Assembly: GCA_030407005.1 (NCBI GenBank) | Contig: JAUDYN010000014.1 | Coordinates: 362,635-426,634 of the forward strand | Length of the DNA stretch: 64,000 nucleotides | Direction of reading: 5' to 3' | Source: Desarmillaria ectypa | Taxonomy: Eukaryota > Basidiomycota > Agaricomycetes > Agaricales > Physalacriaceae | Shown here: positions 32,363-44,317 of the stretch, in pieces | Numbering within the stretch: the stretch's first letter is position 1 | Layout of the letters: every line of letters begins with the position of its first letter | The notes under the pieces: model-generated | What the model was told of the DNA's origin: nothing | What the model saw: the letters and a program-made list of their open reading frames with translations, nothing else | Database searches by the model: none | Made by a program: the position numbers and the translations under genes

Positions 32363-33188
32363 TGTATTGTTATCTTAACCATTCGTTTGATAGCATGGCA
32401 TTGGTATATAACTCTCTTATATGGCGTTCCTTCCTCATTTGAAACGATAGTTGTCGAATAAACTATTATTTTTCTTTTCAGCTTCATTATTCTAGGACTC
32501 ATCAAAACTGGTTCTATTTATATTATCCATTTCCTTTCTACTAAGGTATCGAATAAAGTTCCTTGAGATATGTTGGCTGGCGAGATCCCTTTATTTAAGG
32601 AGAAAGATTGCAGAGTTCAAGAGGGTAGAGCATGTTGAAACACGTGACAGCTCGGAGCATTCTCAGTACGTATCCAAGCTTGAACGTGCTTATGTATGTG
32701 CGCTTTTGTCGAAAGACCAACCAGAAACGGAAAACTAGTCATTTGTCTTCCTTTGTTCGACCATAATTATGAGGAAACAATAGATTCAACGAGTGTGGCA
32801 CTTCATCCCTCCTCTTACGTCGACCAGGAACTCTCTGCTTCGTATATCTACTTCATCCTTGCCGCAAAAATTCTGCATGCGGCAGTCTTCTTGAAACCAC
32901 AATCTCCAAAACAACACCCGCCATTCATCAGTCTAGCAGCGCTTATCGTCACCAGTGGCTTTCATTAAATTACTTGCCACGGCCCATTCTTTGTATCTTC
33001 ACGAATTTCCCGAAACATCCCGACGAGAAGAAAGAGAAGGTGGAAGATTTTATTTCTAGGTGCAAAAGGTATCCTAGACTAAATGTCGCTTCGGCCTCCA
33101 TACTTATTAGTGCCGCAGAGCACCGGGGGTCAGAAAATTTGCCTCCTCATCTGAGGTTGTCAGTCCACCGACGTTTTCGCAAGCACGA
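32363..33188 (+). other. Two short open frames, no recognised gene
   Basis: 32696-32968 (90 codons) and 32974-33204 (76 codons) lie in tandem on the plus strand just before the zinc-binding ORF and could be exons of it. Neither has a recognisable motif. Confidence 0.3.
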
Positions 33189-33788
33189 ATGTTCCGTTAC
33201 ATAACCCACGACACCTCTGACCTACGCTATCCTTTCATTTTAATACATAAATGGTTCTTAACCTTTCAAGGAGGCGACATCGCCACGCGTAAACTTTTCC
33301 TTGCCAAAGAAGAATGGTTCTGCCAGTTGAATCTCCTCCCAAGGAGCGCGCGCTGCTCTGGATGTCTCCAAGTTCTTGATTTTGGTGCAGACTACGACGT
33401 CGAAGTGTGGATAACACATCGCGACTCATGCAGTGGAATCGAGAAGAGGATGATGATTGCCGTTGCTAAGACCCTGGAGTTTCCAGCAGGAGATATGGAT
33501 GAGTACGATTCTGATGAAGCATATCATGGTCGTGAAGACCAGTGGCAGCCTGTGAACGAATGTGTACCGAATGACAAATGGTGCGGGGGAGATACCGGTG
33601 ATATCGATGGTAACTCCATCGCAAGTGGCAATGATTGCCACTGTAGAAAAAATTTGAAACTACTACAGTCACATCATGATGTGGAGTCCTTCAGTACGCA
33701 GGCTGCTGTCCTGGCCCAATCTGGTGAGTGGAGAAATAGCCCTAACCGTGTGATGACTGATAATCTTCTGAAACCAGGCGTAGGATAG
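33189..33788 (+). CDS. Putative zinc-binding protein of a basidiomycete-type family, 199 codons
   Basis: An uninterrupted 199-codon frame. Residues about 57-81 read CSGCLQVLDF, GADYDVEVW, ITHRDSC, that is CxxC followed by WxxHxxxC, matching a one-finger motif I know from many unnamed Agaricomycete proteins (CxxC, a spacer of 12-20, then WxxHxxxC). It is preceded by a segment rich in charged residues (KLFLAKEEWF) and followed by an acidic, Asp/Glu-rich tail (about 98-140). The start is uncertain: an intron-like TTTCAAG precedes GGDIATRK, so exons upstream are likely. Role unknown; the family name is inference. Confidence 0.5.
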   Translation: MFRYITHDTSDLRYPFILIHKWFLTFQGGDIATRKLFLAKEEWFCQLNLLPRSARCSGCLQVLDFGADYDVEVWITHRDSCSGIEKRMMIAVAKTLEFPAGDMDEYDSDEAYHGREDQWQPVNECVPNDKWCGGDTGDIDGNSIASGNDCHCRKNLKLLQSHHDVESFSTQAAVLAQSGEWRNSPNRVMTDNLLKPGVG

Positions 33789-34350
33789 AACGACGAGTTC
33801 TTTGTGACTGAAATTAAAATGAAATAAAGCATCATTGGAGCCATCAGGGACCGATTTTTGGTGTCGTCGATATCGCAAGGCTATAGAAATTGAGGTGAAA
33901 AGTGACAGATTCACAGTCTGTACTAGAGTCATTTAAGGCTGTTAGGCAAGAAGGAAGGCATTTGTTCCATCCGCACGGCCTATTCGTGACGGCTATGATG
34001 GACCATATAAGCCTATCTATGCATCGGCAAAATGTTATTAATTTGCGTAAGTAGATTAATCCTCAAGATTACCGCTATGACGGAGATGTTGCAGTAGGAT
34101 GAACAGGAGGTATCTAACAGGAAACGATAACTATTTCGAGGCTCGCTAAATGACGAGTAATGTCGCGCAGATAGAATGTCAGCTTAGATTCTGATGACGT
34201 TTTCAAAAAGATTTCCAACTTACCTTGTCTTTCAATATCATGATATCCTTTCCTTCTTAAAGACATTCATTGAATTTAGTTATGCCATATACATTTTTAG
34301 AGTCGATTCTCAGCAATCCGGAATCGTGCTCACCTTCGGCAAAACGTGAA
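33789..34350. other. No gene recognised
   Basis: Open frame 33932-33669 (minus) overlaps the gene above and looks accidental. Nothing else seen. Confidence 0.4.
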
Positions 34351-35147
34351 TCACCCGAATATGACGACGGTATTTTCTTCTATCCTCCGACACAGAAAGT
34401 TGAATATGAGCTGAAACGAAGCGAGAGATAAGCCTCGGAAACGTATGAAAGGAGATCCACGAACCTCGCTTCCCGGTCCGACTAATCTCTCAGCCCAACG
34501 CATCTCTTTCAAAGTCATTTTTATGTGATATTTCTCCCCGAGGTGAATGTTGACGGTTCGTCGTGGAAGAGAGGAAGGGAATGCCTCGTCCACTGAGTCG
34601 AGTAATATGGAAGCCTTATTGAGCCGGAGTCACTGAAAGATAGGAAGTGCTTCGATTTGGTGTCGTCAACATGGTCCCTCTGTAGTAGGGAGAAGAGGAT
34701 GCCGTCATATTTCCCCGTCGACACATAGGCAGATAAAGGGTACTTTCATGGCCTGCCATTGGGGTAAGGAAGGTCTGAACCCACATGGAAATCTGCAGGG
34801 TCGCTGGTTGCAGTGAGGCGAAAACGAATCTGGCCTGATGTCGCTGGAAGGTCGGGATGAGTCCAATAATATAAGAGTGCAGCACAATTTTCCGGGAACC
34901 GAGCGTAAGACCGTCTTTGTGGATCCCAAGCGGAAGTTATATTTTCACCTCGATTTGTCGTTATCATTCTCCGAGTACTTATATTGAGCGTTGAGAGCTC
35001 TGGAAACCATAGGTCATTTTCATTTTTCCCTTTTGGAGATTCAAGTGACAATTCATGAAGCGTTTCGAAAGACAACTTCGTCGATATATTGAGAACGTGT
35101 ATGGGACGAGGGAAAAACGGTATTACATTTGTTGTTATAAACGGCAC
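34351..35147 (-). pseudogene. Conserved basidiomycete protein of unknown function, broken by Trp to stop
   Basis: The minus frame from 35147 reads ALLYYWTHPDLPATSGQIRF, then RLTATSDPADFHVGSDL and PYPNGRP, then TGA (34746-34748). The arrangement (an ALLYY-like strand, SGxIRFR, a T.DPA.F motif, DL..PNG.PW) recalls unnamed Agaricomycete proteins often found in expanded families. In the same frame after the stop comes YPLSAYVSTGKYDGILFSLL, so the stop stands where the family has Trp (TGG to TGA). A further frame change leads to RTVNIHLGEKYHIKMTLKEM and RWAERLVGPGSEVRGSPFIR. Function unknown; clearly damaged as read. Confidence 0.55.
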
Positions 35148-36613
35148 GGAATGTTATCTTTCCCGAGAAAATGTGGCAAAGCATTGGCGTATCGATCTTT
35201 ATGCATTGAAGTTAAAATTAGGTCGATGCGATCAGAAGGTAACGTTCCTACTTCAGGGAAATGTTCTTCGGTAGGTTCCTTTATCACGATAATAAAATAT
35301 TGTTTAGAATGCACATGTTCCGTAAAGATAGAAGGGCGAAGACGGGCAGCCGCGTGAAGATGACAGACGGTGGAATCTGGATGAAGGTTTGGCTGCTACA
35401 CACGTGGTATAGCCGTACCGTCGGCATTGCTATTCGTACACAGGCTGCCGGGTCGGGTATTGCCGCTCTGCGCATAGGGTAATGGCCCAGACGAACGCGG
35501 CCATCTGACTCAGCTCTTTCGACAGTGACTATCGTTCAAATCAACTACTGGATGTTATTGTGATCATTGGATATCTGGCACTCATTCTCTGAAAGAACCG
35601 AAGTTGCTGAGATGAAATGATGTTTTCTAGTATGAAATGCCCATTCCCACCTTTTTTTCGGCTGTATCATGGCGGCTCCTGTTCTCTCCACTATAAGTCA
35701 GAATTTCTCATGATTGCGCTGTTCTGTCTCCGAGACACTATACTAGGTTGCTGAATCTCAATCTACAGGCTCAAAGGTGGTGTCACTGATGACTGTGAAC
35801 CTTCGCTTTTGTCCCTACTCAGAATTAGGTCCCATGAGCAAAAATATCCGATGCAGAATATCCGGCACCGCCATCTTTATCTTTCCCAAACCTTGCGCAG
35901 CTTCAGACGTTGCAAATTTCCCTTCCGAGTCTGAAAATGTCTTTCCTCGGATATAATAGCCAGTGCTGCATTTGATATATCCTCGTGGAAGTGGTTAACC
36001 TAGTGTTCTCCAACGTGCTTTGCTTTAACCGAAAATTTGTAAAATTTGGTGAAGGGTCGATAGACTGCCAAGGTATACAATGTCCAACCTCTCGCTTTTT
36101 TCCTTCACCTCTTGGGGGCAAGCTTGCTGTGCTTTATCTCGTGTTATCCCGATTTTTTACCGCCTTGTTATTCGAGGATCACGATTGGCTGCAAATCATA
36201 CGATTCGACAGTCCACGTGGAAGGTCGCTTTGACTGTCGTCGCGACTACGCGGATTCTCCGAGTGTTGGCTGGAAGGACTAGGATTGAATCATTCTAGGT
36301 CCTGGAGGACGGCTTCTGTCACCTTGAAAACTCCCTTATTTTTGTTTATCACCCCTTTCTTTCATTCCTGGTTCTCTTGTTGCCAGCAAATGGCTATGAT
36401 ACCCATGTGATGCTAATCCAAAAGAACGTATCGATAGAAAAACCACTACCATATGGCGAGGATTGATGGAACCCGTCGGAATACAGAACACATTGCTACT
36501 GCTGCGCTTCATAATTTCGATCAAAGAAGCCTACGTGGGTTTGCTTTGGTCATTATATAAACGAACAGATGGATTCGTGATTTCTTTTTAACTTCCAAAC
36601 CACTGCTGGAAAA
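35148..36613. other. No gene recognised upstream of the dioxygenase
   Basis: Open frames at 35055-35357, 35261-35482 and 35985-36298 (plus) show no motif. The 100 bp before 36614 contain TTATATAAACG (near 36553), a likely TATA element about 55 bp upstream of the dioxygenase start. Confidence 0.45.
36553..36563 (+). promoter_or_regulatory. Probable TATA element of the dioxygenase gene
   Basis: ATTATATAAACG lies about 55-60 bp upstream of the ATG at 36614, at a position common for fungal core promoters. Confidence 0.5.
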
Positions 36614-37953
36614 ATGCTGTGGAAGTCCCTCACTATTCTTGGCTTGTCTGCGTTTGCTGCTGCTCATGGCACGCAACAACATAGGCGCCAGGAGACTCGA
36701 GACCTATCCCACTGCACACATTCTTTGCGGGAGACAAAGGCGAAGCGTTCTCAGGATTTGTCTAGACGAATGGACCTTATTCATGGTGAGCAGAGCGTAG
36801 TAAGACGTTCGACACTGGAGCAAAGAACGATTTTTACTGAGCACGTATTCTTCTTGTTCCATCACTGAAGGTATTTCCTAAGTCATTGATAGGTTGGCGA
36901 ATAACACGTGCGTCATCAACCCCGAAGTTACGTCTGGTCCGTACCATATCGACGGGGAGCTGTATCGTCGAGATATCCGTGATGGAGGTAAATATCTCTC
37001 CTTCGTACCATTTCACCTTACTGACTTGTCGGCAAAGAGCCTGGTGTTCCGCTGTGGATGGACATAGGTATCATCGACATTGATACATGTGAGCCTCTCC
37101 CTGGAGTATTCCTCGAATTCTGGCACTGTAACTCGACGGGATACTACTCGTCATACACGGGTATTGACCCAGATACTATGCAACACACGCTTCCTACGAA
37201 GGATGATGGGACGACGGATGATTTAACTTTCCTCCGGGGATGGCAAGTCTCAGATGAGAATGGGATTGGTTGGTCGCTGCCTATTCCTCCATCTCATTCT
37301 TCCTTCTTATATTGATTTTTTAGCTGAGTTTCTTACCGTTTTCCCTGGATGGTACAGCCCCAGAACAGTCCACGTCCATGTGATCGCTCATATACATGCA
37401 ACGCTCGCTCATAATGGAACGTTGATTGGAGGAGGGCAGGTCCACGTCGGACAGCTCTTCTTCGACGAGGACTTGACTCATGCAATTCATAACACATCTC
37501 CGTATACAGGTCACTCACAAGCTAGGCGTCCCTCGAATAACCACGATCAAGTTTATCCTCAATCCAACACCACAGCGTGGTATCCCGTGGTCGAGATCAT
37601 CCAGCTGGGAGAAAGCTACGATGATGGATTATTGGGATATATTACTATCGGTATGACGAATAATTTATTTTGGGGGCGCATATTCTTATTTAATACATAG
37701 CGGTATCTATGACAGGTAACACGACGACCTCAGACCCTGGACTACACACCATTGGTAGAAGCAACCCTACCAATACGATTGCTGCGAGTTTGTATCGTAC
37801 GTGTTACGTTTCATTGCTATATCTCTGTTAGAGTTCATTCGTTTTATAGCTTCTGCGTCTGCGCATGATGCTTCTCAACTCGCTGTTGAATCATCGGCGA
37901 CCTCATTACAGGCTGCGTTTTCGAGTGCGGTGGCTGCTCTAGGAAAGGTTTAG
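36614..37953 (+). CDS. Secreted intradiol ring-cleavage dioxygenase, six introns, intact
   Basis: Extracellular relatives of catechol/protocatechuate dioxygenases cleave catechols with Fe(III). MLWKSLTILGLSAFAAAHG is a signal peptide. Then: CVINPEVTSGPYHIDGELYR with the first Tyr ligand, a GVPLWMDIGIIDIDTCEPLP tract, a GVFLEFWHCNSTGYYSSYTG tract, DLTFLRGWQVSDENGI, FLTVFPGWYSPRTVHVHVIA with the second Tyr and both His ligands (PGWY..R..H.H), GGQVHVGQLFFDEDLTH, WYPVVEIIQLGESYDDGLLG, and a Ser/Ala-rich tail to TAG 37951-37953. Introns begin near 36785 (GTGAGC), 36846 (GTATTC), 36989 (GTAAAT), 37269 (GTTGGT), 37651 (GTATGA) and 37799 (GTACGT), and all joins stay open. Catechol from lignin or other plant phenolics is the likely substrate type. 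One of the best preserved genes here. Confidence 0.88.
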
Positions 37954-38684
37954 GGTCGTTCGAGTGCTAGGTAGTGGCTGTAACAACCGTATACGCCAAA
38001 CTGATCCCTGTGAACGTACGGATTTTCTTACTACAACAAATGCGTTTATTGTCACGACGTCATCTCAACGTAGTTCATCATCTTGCTTACCGTTTGATGG
38101 TGATATATTGGGTGACCTTTTGGACAGAACTTGGGGTCCGTAATTGGCTTAGCACTGCATCACATCTGCCTTTAATTTCATAGCTAAGAACAAGTCGTAT
38201 GTGATGGGAAATGATACGACGGGATTGTGAACTGGAATCTGTCGGGAATCTGGGAGTCGGATATTCGGAAATTGCCGTCAGGGAAGGGATTATCAGTTTT
38301 ACGTGCTCTTACTGATTCTCAAACGAATACCCCCACCACCCGATCGTTGCGAGAAGGGAACGGGACGAAGACTTCAATCCTCCGCTTACTTATTCAACCA
38401 GTATCTCCTTACGTAGGTAGTCGTATTCGTTATCGGAATCTCGATTGTGTTCCATCGGTCAAGAAGGCGTTCCTATTTGATATCCACGACGCTTGAGGAA
38501 GGCATCGAAGTAATACTGCCGTACACTACTTCATACCTGTCTAACAACCCCCATATATTTACAACCTGTTCATCCTGCTTAGGGAAAGCATAGTTGTCGA
38601 CCCAATTGCAGTTTAAATTAGTCAGTACAATTACTGGAAGAGTGAGCCAGTCTCAGAAAGATCGTTTGTAGGATCCTTTCTTAG
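37954..38684. other. No gene recognised
   Basis: Open frames 37974-38183 and 38227-38496 (plus) have no recognisable domain. Confidence 0.4.
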
Positions 38685-40799
38685 AAACAATGCTACACTC
38701 CACGTCTATATGTTGAAAACTCAAAGGTTGCGCCTCACAATACAAATGATTTTATTCGCGCACTCCTCCACGATGGGCGCTCAGCTGCCAACTTGGATTC
38801 ATCTAGTCTGAATTCTATTCACTGCAAAATTCCACTACTCGAGAGCGAAGTTCTCTCTCAAGGCCGAGAAGTCAACCTTCTAAAGACGCTCTTATCCGAT
38901 CTTCAACATGAACTTGACAATGCTCAACGCGATCTCGACAATCACAAATGTATCTTCGCGCCTATTCGGCGTCTACCAGATGGTTTACTCCTTTGTGTCT
39001 TCAAGTCTGCATCCCATGGCATCGGAGATCAACTTTCCACCCTCTCACACGCGTCATGTGCGTTTCTTCGTGTCTGCCACTCATGGAGAAACATCGCCTT
39101 GAACTTTCCGACGCTATGGTCCGTGTTGGCCTTCAATTTCATGGATGGGAACTGGAAGATCTATACACCGCAATGTCGTGTTCTGTTCCGGAAGGCCCTG
39201 GAATTTTCAAAGAATTCCAATCTCCATGTACAATCAGAGTTTTACCACCAAGACGTCGATTTCCTCTGGGAGTGTATCGCTCCGACTTCTTCTCGCTGCA
39301 TGATATGTGATTTATCTTCGGACTGTTGGGGTTTCGAACAGTTCTTAGGTATTTTTGTAAACATATCAGACCTTCGTACTATCTGCCTCGAAGCTGGCCA
39401 GGGTGATGACTCCTACGTATGGTTGGACGATACAGACGAAGATCCTCCACAATTCTTCTCTCCTGCAGCTGCCTTATGGACTGTTGAATTTTCTGGGAAA
39501 GAATTCCAAAGCCTATCTCTTCCCCTTCATCGGCTCACTGATCTCTCGATACACAAGCTGTCCCGAACGGGCACCTCATCTCTTTTTCACGAATGCATTT
39601 CTCGCGCAATCAACCTCGATACCTTTTCTTTCCACTGCCAAGAGGATATAATCTTTGATCTGCTTCCAGAAACTGTTGTGTATTCATGTATTCGGAAATT
39701 GATACTCGCTGTTATGGATATCAGTCAGGTAACATCAGTCAACAGTCACCGACCACTTACTGTACCAATTATCACGAATATTATAGAAGTTTCCTTATTT
39801 TTCTTTTCTTTCTTTTTCCTTCTTTTTCCTTCTTCTACCTTCTTCGATACTCTTCCAGTATATTCTTGTGACTATTATCTTCCAGAACCTTCACCCAAGT
39901 ACAATATATATTCGAGTATCGTAGTACGCCCAAAGGATATCTAATTTTTACTTCTTGAACTCCACGACCTAGTGTGAACCTAAGTGAAGGAGGTCGGTTA
40001 CGCCAAGCGCTTGCCGAACATCTCGTTTACCGACTACGCCTAGCGCTTGCTAAACTCTCGGTCGGAGCCTTCTCGGTAAAACTGAACTCATTATTCTACA
40101 TTCGCTTTCGGCATAGTCCTTGAACTAGTACTACAGGATCGTACTTAGTCAAATTAGCCGGATTCCTAACACTCGCCAACAGTGTTCCAGCCAGTTTATT
40201 CTGGTGCAACATTCCGGGGCTCAAGGAGCTTTTTCTCCTTACAACCCGACACAGCTTCATCATCCGATATACGAAGATATAACCTCGGAGATATTTGCTC
40301 GCTTGTCGACAGGTCGAACTGTCCACTGCGACATTTAGAGATCCAAAAGCTGGTACTATTTTCAATGCTCAAGAGCATATTGCGGGACGACCTTGACGGA
40401 TATTTCATTGTGTCCAACATGGATTGCGACGACAACCCGCAGGAGTTGAGGAATCCCGGACTCTTCTCATCACTCTGGAAACTCTTCTTGAGCTACTCAC
40501 CTCGGCTGTTGAATTACTCTTTCAAGACAATTCAATTTATCTTATGGCGCACGCCCGCCGCGGGGCAGGGCTTGGAGTGGTTGACGCTCCATATGCCCAA
40601 GTCGGAATTCTGGGTGCACGCTGATACCTCGAATTGTCTGGTACGTCCTCAGGCCCTGACAGCTAATAGCCTTCATATTAGGTTCGTGTACATTGGGGAA
40701 GATCATTTCTATGAAGAGTATTCCGTAGAATATTTCATTAATTGGATCAAGGAACAGATTTCTATGGGGGATAGCGACATGGGGATGGTGCACCACTAA
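38685..40799 (+). CDS. F-box protein, coiled-coil type; no obvious start codon
   Basis: Likely SCF ubiquitin-ligase adaptor. The open frame 38685-39944 has a heptad-like N-terminal part (SQGREVNLLKTLLSDLQHEL, DNAQRDLD), then APIRRLPDGLLLCVFKSA (F-box), ASCAFLRVCHSWRNIALNFP, TLWSVLAF, and an LRR-like region (WTVEFSGKEFQSLSLPLHRL). After a poorly defined intron zone (about 39731-40181) the C-terminal part continues at 40182-40799 (DNPQELRNPGLFSSLWKLFL, AGQGLEWLTLHMPKSEFWVH) to TAA 40797-40799. No in-frame ATG precedes the F-box; the first is near 39141. So the first exon lies upstream unseen, or the start is lost. No stop interrupts the F-box half, in contrast to the relative at 30833. Partial or decaying gene possible. 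Confidence 0.7.
39985..40065. repeat. Short tandem duplication within the F-box gene
   Basis: CGGTTACGCCAAGCGCTTGC (39992-40011) is followed by CCGACTACGCCTAGCGCTTG (40030-40049), about 38 bp apart, each followed by a similar CTAAACTCTCGG or CGAACATCTCG tract. It lies in the zone where the coding frame is unclear, so it is probably intronic or a small insertion. Confidence 0.6.
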
Positions 40800-41825
40800 A
40801 TCCATGTTAATCGTATGATGTTACTTAGGTATCTCTTATCATCAGCGTGGGAGACTGTGAACAATGCGAAAACAATGGCATGTCCACGAGCATCGTTCCG
40901 CACTTATCTGTGATAAACTTTCGCAGTACCGGAGAATCAAAACGCGGTGTTCTATTAACCCTCAGCGATAGACATAGTTATGAGGAAGACATTACCTTTG
41001 CCAAATGATTCATATCCTCCGCGAGCTGCTTTACAATCATCCGCCACCTGACAGTTAGGTCTTACATTTTCCTGCTGTGGCTACATCGTAATGTTGTTGT
41101 CCATCCAGTATACTTTTTATTAAGATATCGAAGGTTTTTTTTCAACAAAAAGCAGTTCAGAGAAGTAGCCAATATGAAAAAAACCTCGGATGCGAAAGGG
41201 AAGGGTCATAAATAACTCACAAGTAGCTTCACTCCCGTAGTGGGCAGCGTGATTCAAAGCGATTCCAAGCAGGCGCGTAAGTAATTACCTCTGTTCATGG
41301 GAATTCTACGCATCAATAGCATGCGAGGAAGCGATGTTCCATGTGGGGATGACACTTAAAGGCGTACTGTAACCTCCAATAGTAGAAGGGCTGTGAAGCT
41401 TATCAGATCTACTGGTAACCACGGAGGATTACATGCGTGTGCGGGAAAAATGGCATTACATCGTGAATTTTGACTAGACGACACACCGGAATCTTTTGGG
41501 AGTTATGTAATCAAGCCGTACGCAAGGAAGTGGCAGCCGAATGAACAGGGAGTGATCGTCGATACTGTGTTCTAAATGCAGTATCATGGTTGCAGCGTGA
41601 AAGTCTCCGGCTAATAAGCTAAGGTTTTTGTAGAAAAGCATCGGTATGGACAAGCCTCGGGTAACGCTCATGCGATATTACGTTTACCGAGACGGAGCAA
41701 CGAGCTTCATGTTCTGGTAAGATTGGACAACGTTACCAGAACATGGAATGAAAATTATAAACCTAAGTGAGTGGGTACTATTCGATACATACGGCATAAC
41801 TATGCTACATGCAAATCCAGATATA
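40800..41825. other. No gene recognised
   Basis: Intergenic between the F-box gene and the minus-strand zinc-finger gene. One open frame at 41671-41474 (minus) is unassigned. Confidence 0.4.
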
Positions 41826-44317
41826 TCATTCGCTGCGTCTCCATTTCCTTAAGCCGCTGCATCCTTTTCCCGACATGTGCATATACAGAAGCCGTAATCG
41901 CGGATGCAAGCTCCCACAATGAGGGCACTGTACTCCATGAGGATAGAGATGTACGTCTTCAAAGTGTGCCCTAGCCTCCGTAGCTGAAAACGTAGCCGTA
42001 TACTCATGGTCTTCACAACTAATAAACCACCGACAGAGGCTGGTATGGTTTGTAGAGGCTTTGTCCCCCCGGCTTGGGCAAGAGGAATCGCAGGAGATGG
42101 TGGAGTGATGAGCGAGGTAGTGCGTTTCGAGCTGGTCTAGTGTGTATTCAGCCTTGCAGGCTTCCATGGGGCACGTGTAGAGGACCTCCGGGCTGTGAAT
42201 CCGCTGAAGACCAAAGAATAATTCTGGGATCTTGTGTGAGGCAACATTGTAGACTTTGAGGAGTTCATTGATTTGGAAGTCTGTTAGACGGACGTATTTG
42301 TTCCTTCCGTCAGCACTGTGTCGTGTTTGACTGAGGGGTTGCCAATTTGAGAACGATAAATGGACTCACAAGAATTTCTCCACCGAGGGCGGAGGGCAGC
42401 TTCACAGGAACGGTCAGCCAAGAGATGCAAATGAGATGGAACATCACGCACATATCCCGTCTTGAATTTTGTGGACCAGGAGCTTTTGGCTTGTATGGAC
42501 TGTTTCTGCAGTAATAAATGAGAATAAGAGAATAAAATTGAGGGAGACAGAGGGCATACCTAGCTTTTTTCAAAGCACCCGAGCGCCCCTTACAATTTTT
42601 TGTGGGTGGCCTGCATATTGACGGTCAATGCATTGTCAGATAGATAATTCACATAGACGTACGCTCCAATCCGCCCAATGCTGTTGAAATTTGCGTTATG
42701 GGAGACGAGGGGCTGGTTGGAAACTTGCTTCCGCCCGAAGGTTTCATTCGGAATGGTCTGCGAGGATGACGATGCTTCTGGGTATCTATCATTGGGCGGC
42801 ATATAGTACGGAATACGGGGAACGACATGTCGAGCGTAAGATGATGATTGTACTGGAACGAATGAATCGACATTCATCTGGTTTGAGCCAGACCTATCGA
42901 ACGGAATAATATTCGGAGTTGCTGCCAAGACAGCATGTCTACTCTTCATGTGTTAATGAATAACCTGGTAGAGAAAGAAGACACGTACTCGAATGAGGGA
43001 TGATTTGCTCCGGTAGGGTAATTAGAGCATGACGCACCCGTGTGTTCATCACCTTGGTTCAGGAGGTAGAATCGGTCAGTAGGTAACAGCTCCATCATGG
43101 ATGAATTCAAACGCTCGTCGCTGCACAAGAGTCAACAGCCAACCATAAATGAAAGTGGAGGACTGACCAAGTTTTCCACCAATCTGGAGCGACTAACTCT
43201 TGAAGGTCCTCGTCTGCAGGTGCACTAGAAAATGGGGACTTCCCGTATACTTTGTTCGCGACGGGATGATATCCCAAATCATCGCCTCGAGTAAAAGAAA
43301 CAGGAAATACCCTGGTAAGTTGTTCAGTGTCGAAAGTAGAAACTTGGGTTGGAAGAGCACTAGGAGGGATTGTGTCAATTGTCGTACTGAAGGAAGGCGG
43401 TGAACAAAGGCGTGTGAATGGAAATCGCGGGAACTGCACCTAACAGCCGCGCCGTTGTATTTACCAGAGAGAAGGCCGAGATCAACGCCATTATCCCAGA
43501 ACTGCTGGCTCGCATCAGTGCCCGTCTCATGATTGTCTAGAAGACACGTGTCTTGGGTGTTGTAGTCCCTGGCGCATCCTGTCAATAAGCCGAAATTTAA
43601 GAAGAAGCGCACGCGACTCACGTGTTTGTCGTGTCGGTTTCCCCGCCTATGCCATCGAGAAACGCGTCGATCGACCAACGTTCTAGGGGATCAGTGCTAG
43701 AAACGCATAAGTTCGAGAGCCAAAGACGTGGTTTCGAGGTCATACCTCGTTGTCGCGTCTGGGAGCGTGAAAGCGAGATCGGTAGGCTGGGGATCTGTCA
43801 AATTCCCGAAATCGCTTTGCGCGGGGGTTTCTGAGCTTGTGGAGTGCGGGGGCTCGCTGTCGTCGCTGAGGGGACATGTCAGTTCCACATGACAGGTTTG
43901 GGCTACAGGCAGACGTACGAATGAGCTTGTTCTTGGGGTATCGTCCAAGGGAGACCATTCCTGGAAGAAATTAGCTTAGAATTACACGAGACTTGTATTG
44001 GAGCATACCCAAGCGAGTCGAGACAAGACAGAAAATCATCTGGAGACATGGGAGATACGAAGACAAGACAAGATTGCGTCTGGAATTTTGAGAGATGAGG
44101 CGAGTCTCGTGACCAAATAAGAGTTCACAAGGGCAAGGTGTTTTGTGTGGCATTGTCCTGCGGCATGGCGGCGGAAGATATTATTGAAGGGCAAATTGGG
44201 ATGTGTGGCGCATTGTTCCTCTGGCTTGGAAATATTTCCATTGAAGAATCTGAATGGGAGGGTAGGGGAGACATATTTATTACTCTGGACGTTGGTAAGA
44301 CGGTGTAGCGAAGACAC
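41826..44317 (-). CDS. Zinc-finger protein, paralogue A (multi-exon, minus strand)
   Basis: An unnamed basidiomycete-type protein, probably nucleic-acid binding. The last exon is clear. After ELLKVYNVASHKIPELFFGL and HSPEVLYTCP comes a C2H2-like finger (CPMEACKAEYTLDQLETHYL, AHH), then a Cys-rich part (STISCDSSCPSRG, SLCRWFISC) and a second pair with trailing His/Cys (CPHCGSLHPRLRLLYMHMSG, KGC), ending at 41826-41828. Earlier exons hold TPRTSSFVRLPVAQTCHVEL, an acidic Ser-rich segment, PATP-type linker sequence (RHAVLAATPNIIPFDRSG) and PYKPKAPGPQNSRRD. Exon borders in the 5' half are uncertain. Its paralogue lies inverted at 50133-52757, on the other side of the acetyl-CoA synthetase; even the upstream leader matches. 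Confidence 0.6.
44181..44213 (-). promoter_or_regulatory. Conserved upstream mini-ORF, paralogue A
   Basis: A ten-codon reading frame, MRHTSQFALQ followed by TAA. The same mini-ORF (MRHKSEFAFQ) precedes paralogue B at 50219-50251. Seven of ten residues are identical and the flanking 250 bp also match. It may be an upstream ORF in the mRNA leader; a coding use in another frame cannot be excluded. Confidence 0.45.

Noticed and set aside
11888..37953. P450, GH3 and dioxygenase as a co-regulated degradation cluster
   Set aside because: They are 8-10 kb apart with pseudogenes between and no shared promoter motif seen; proximity alone is not evidence.
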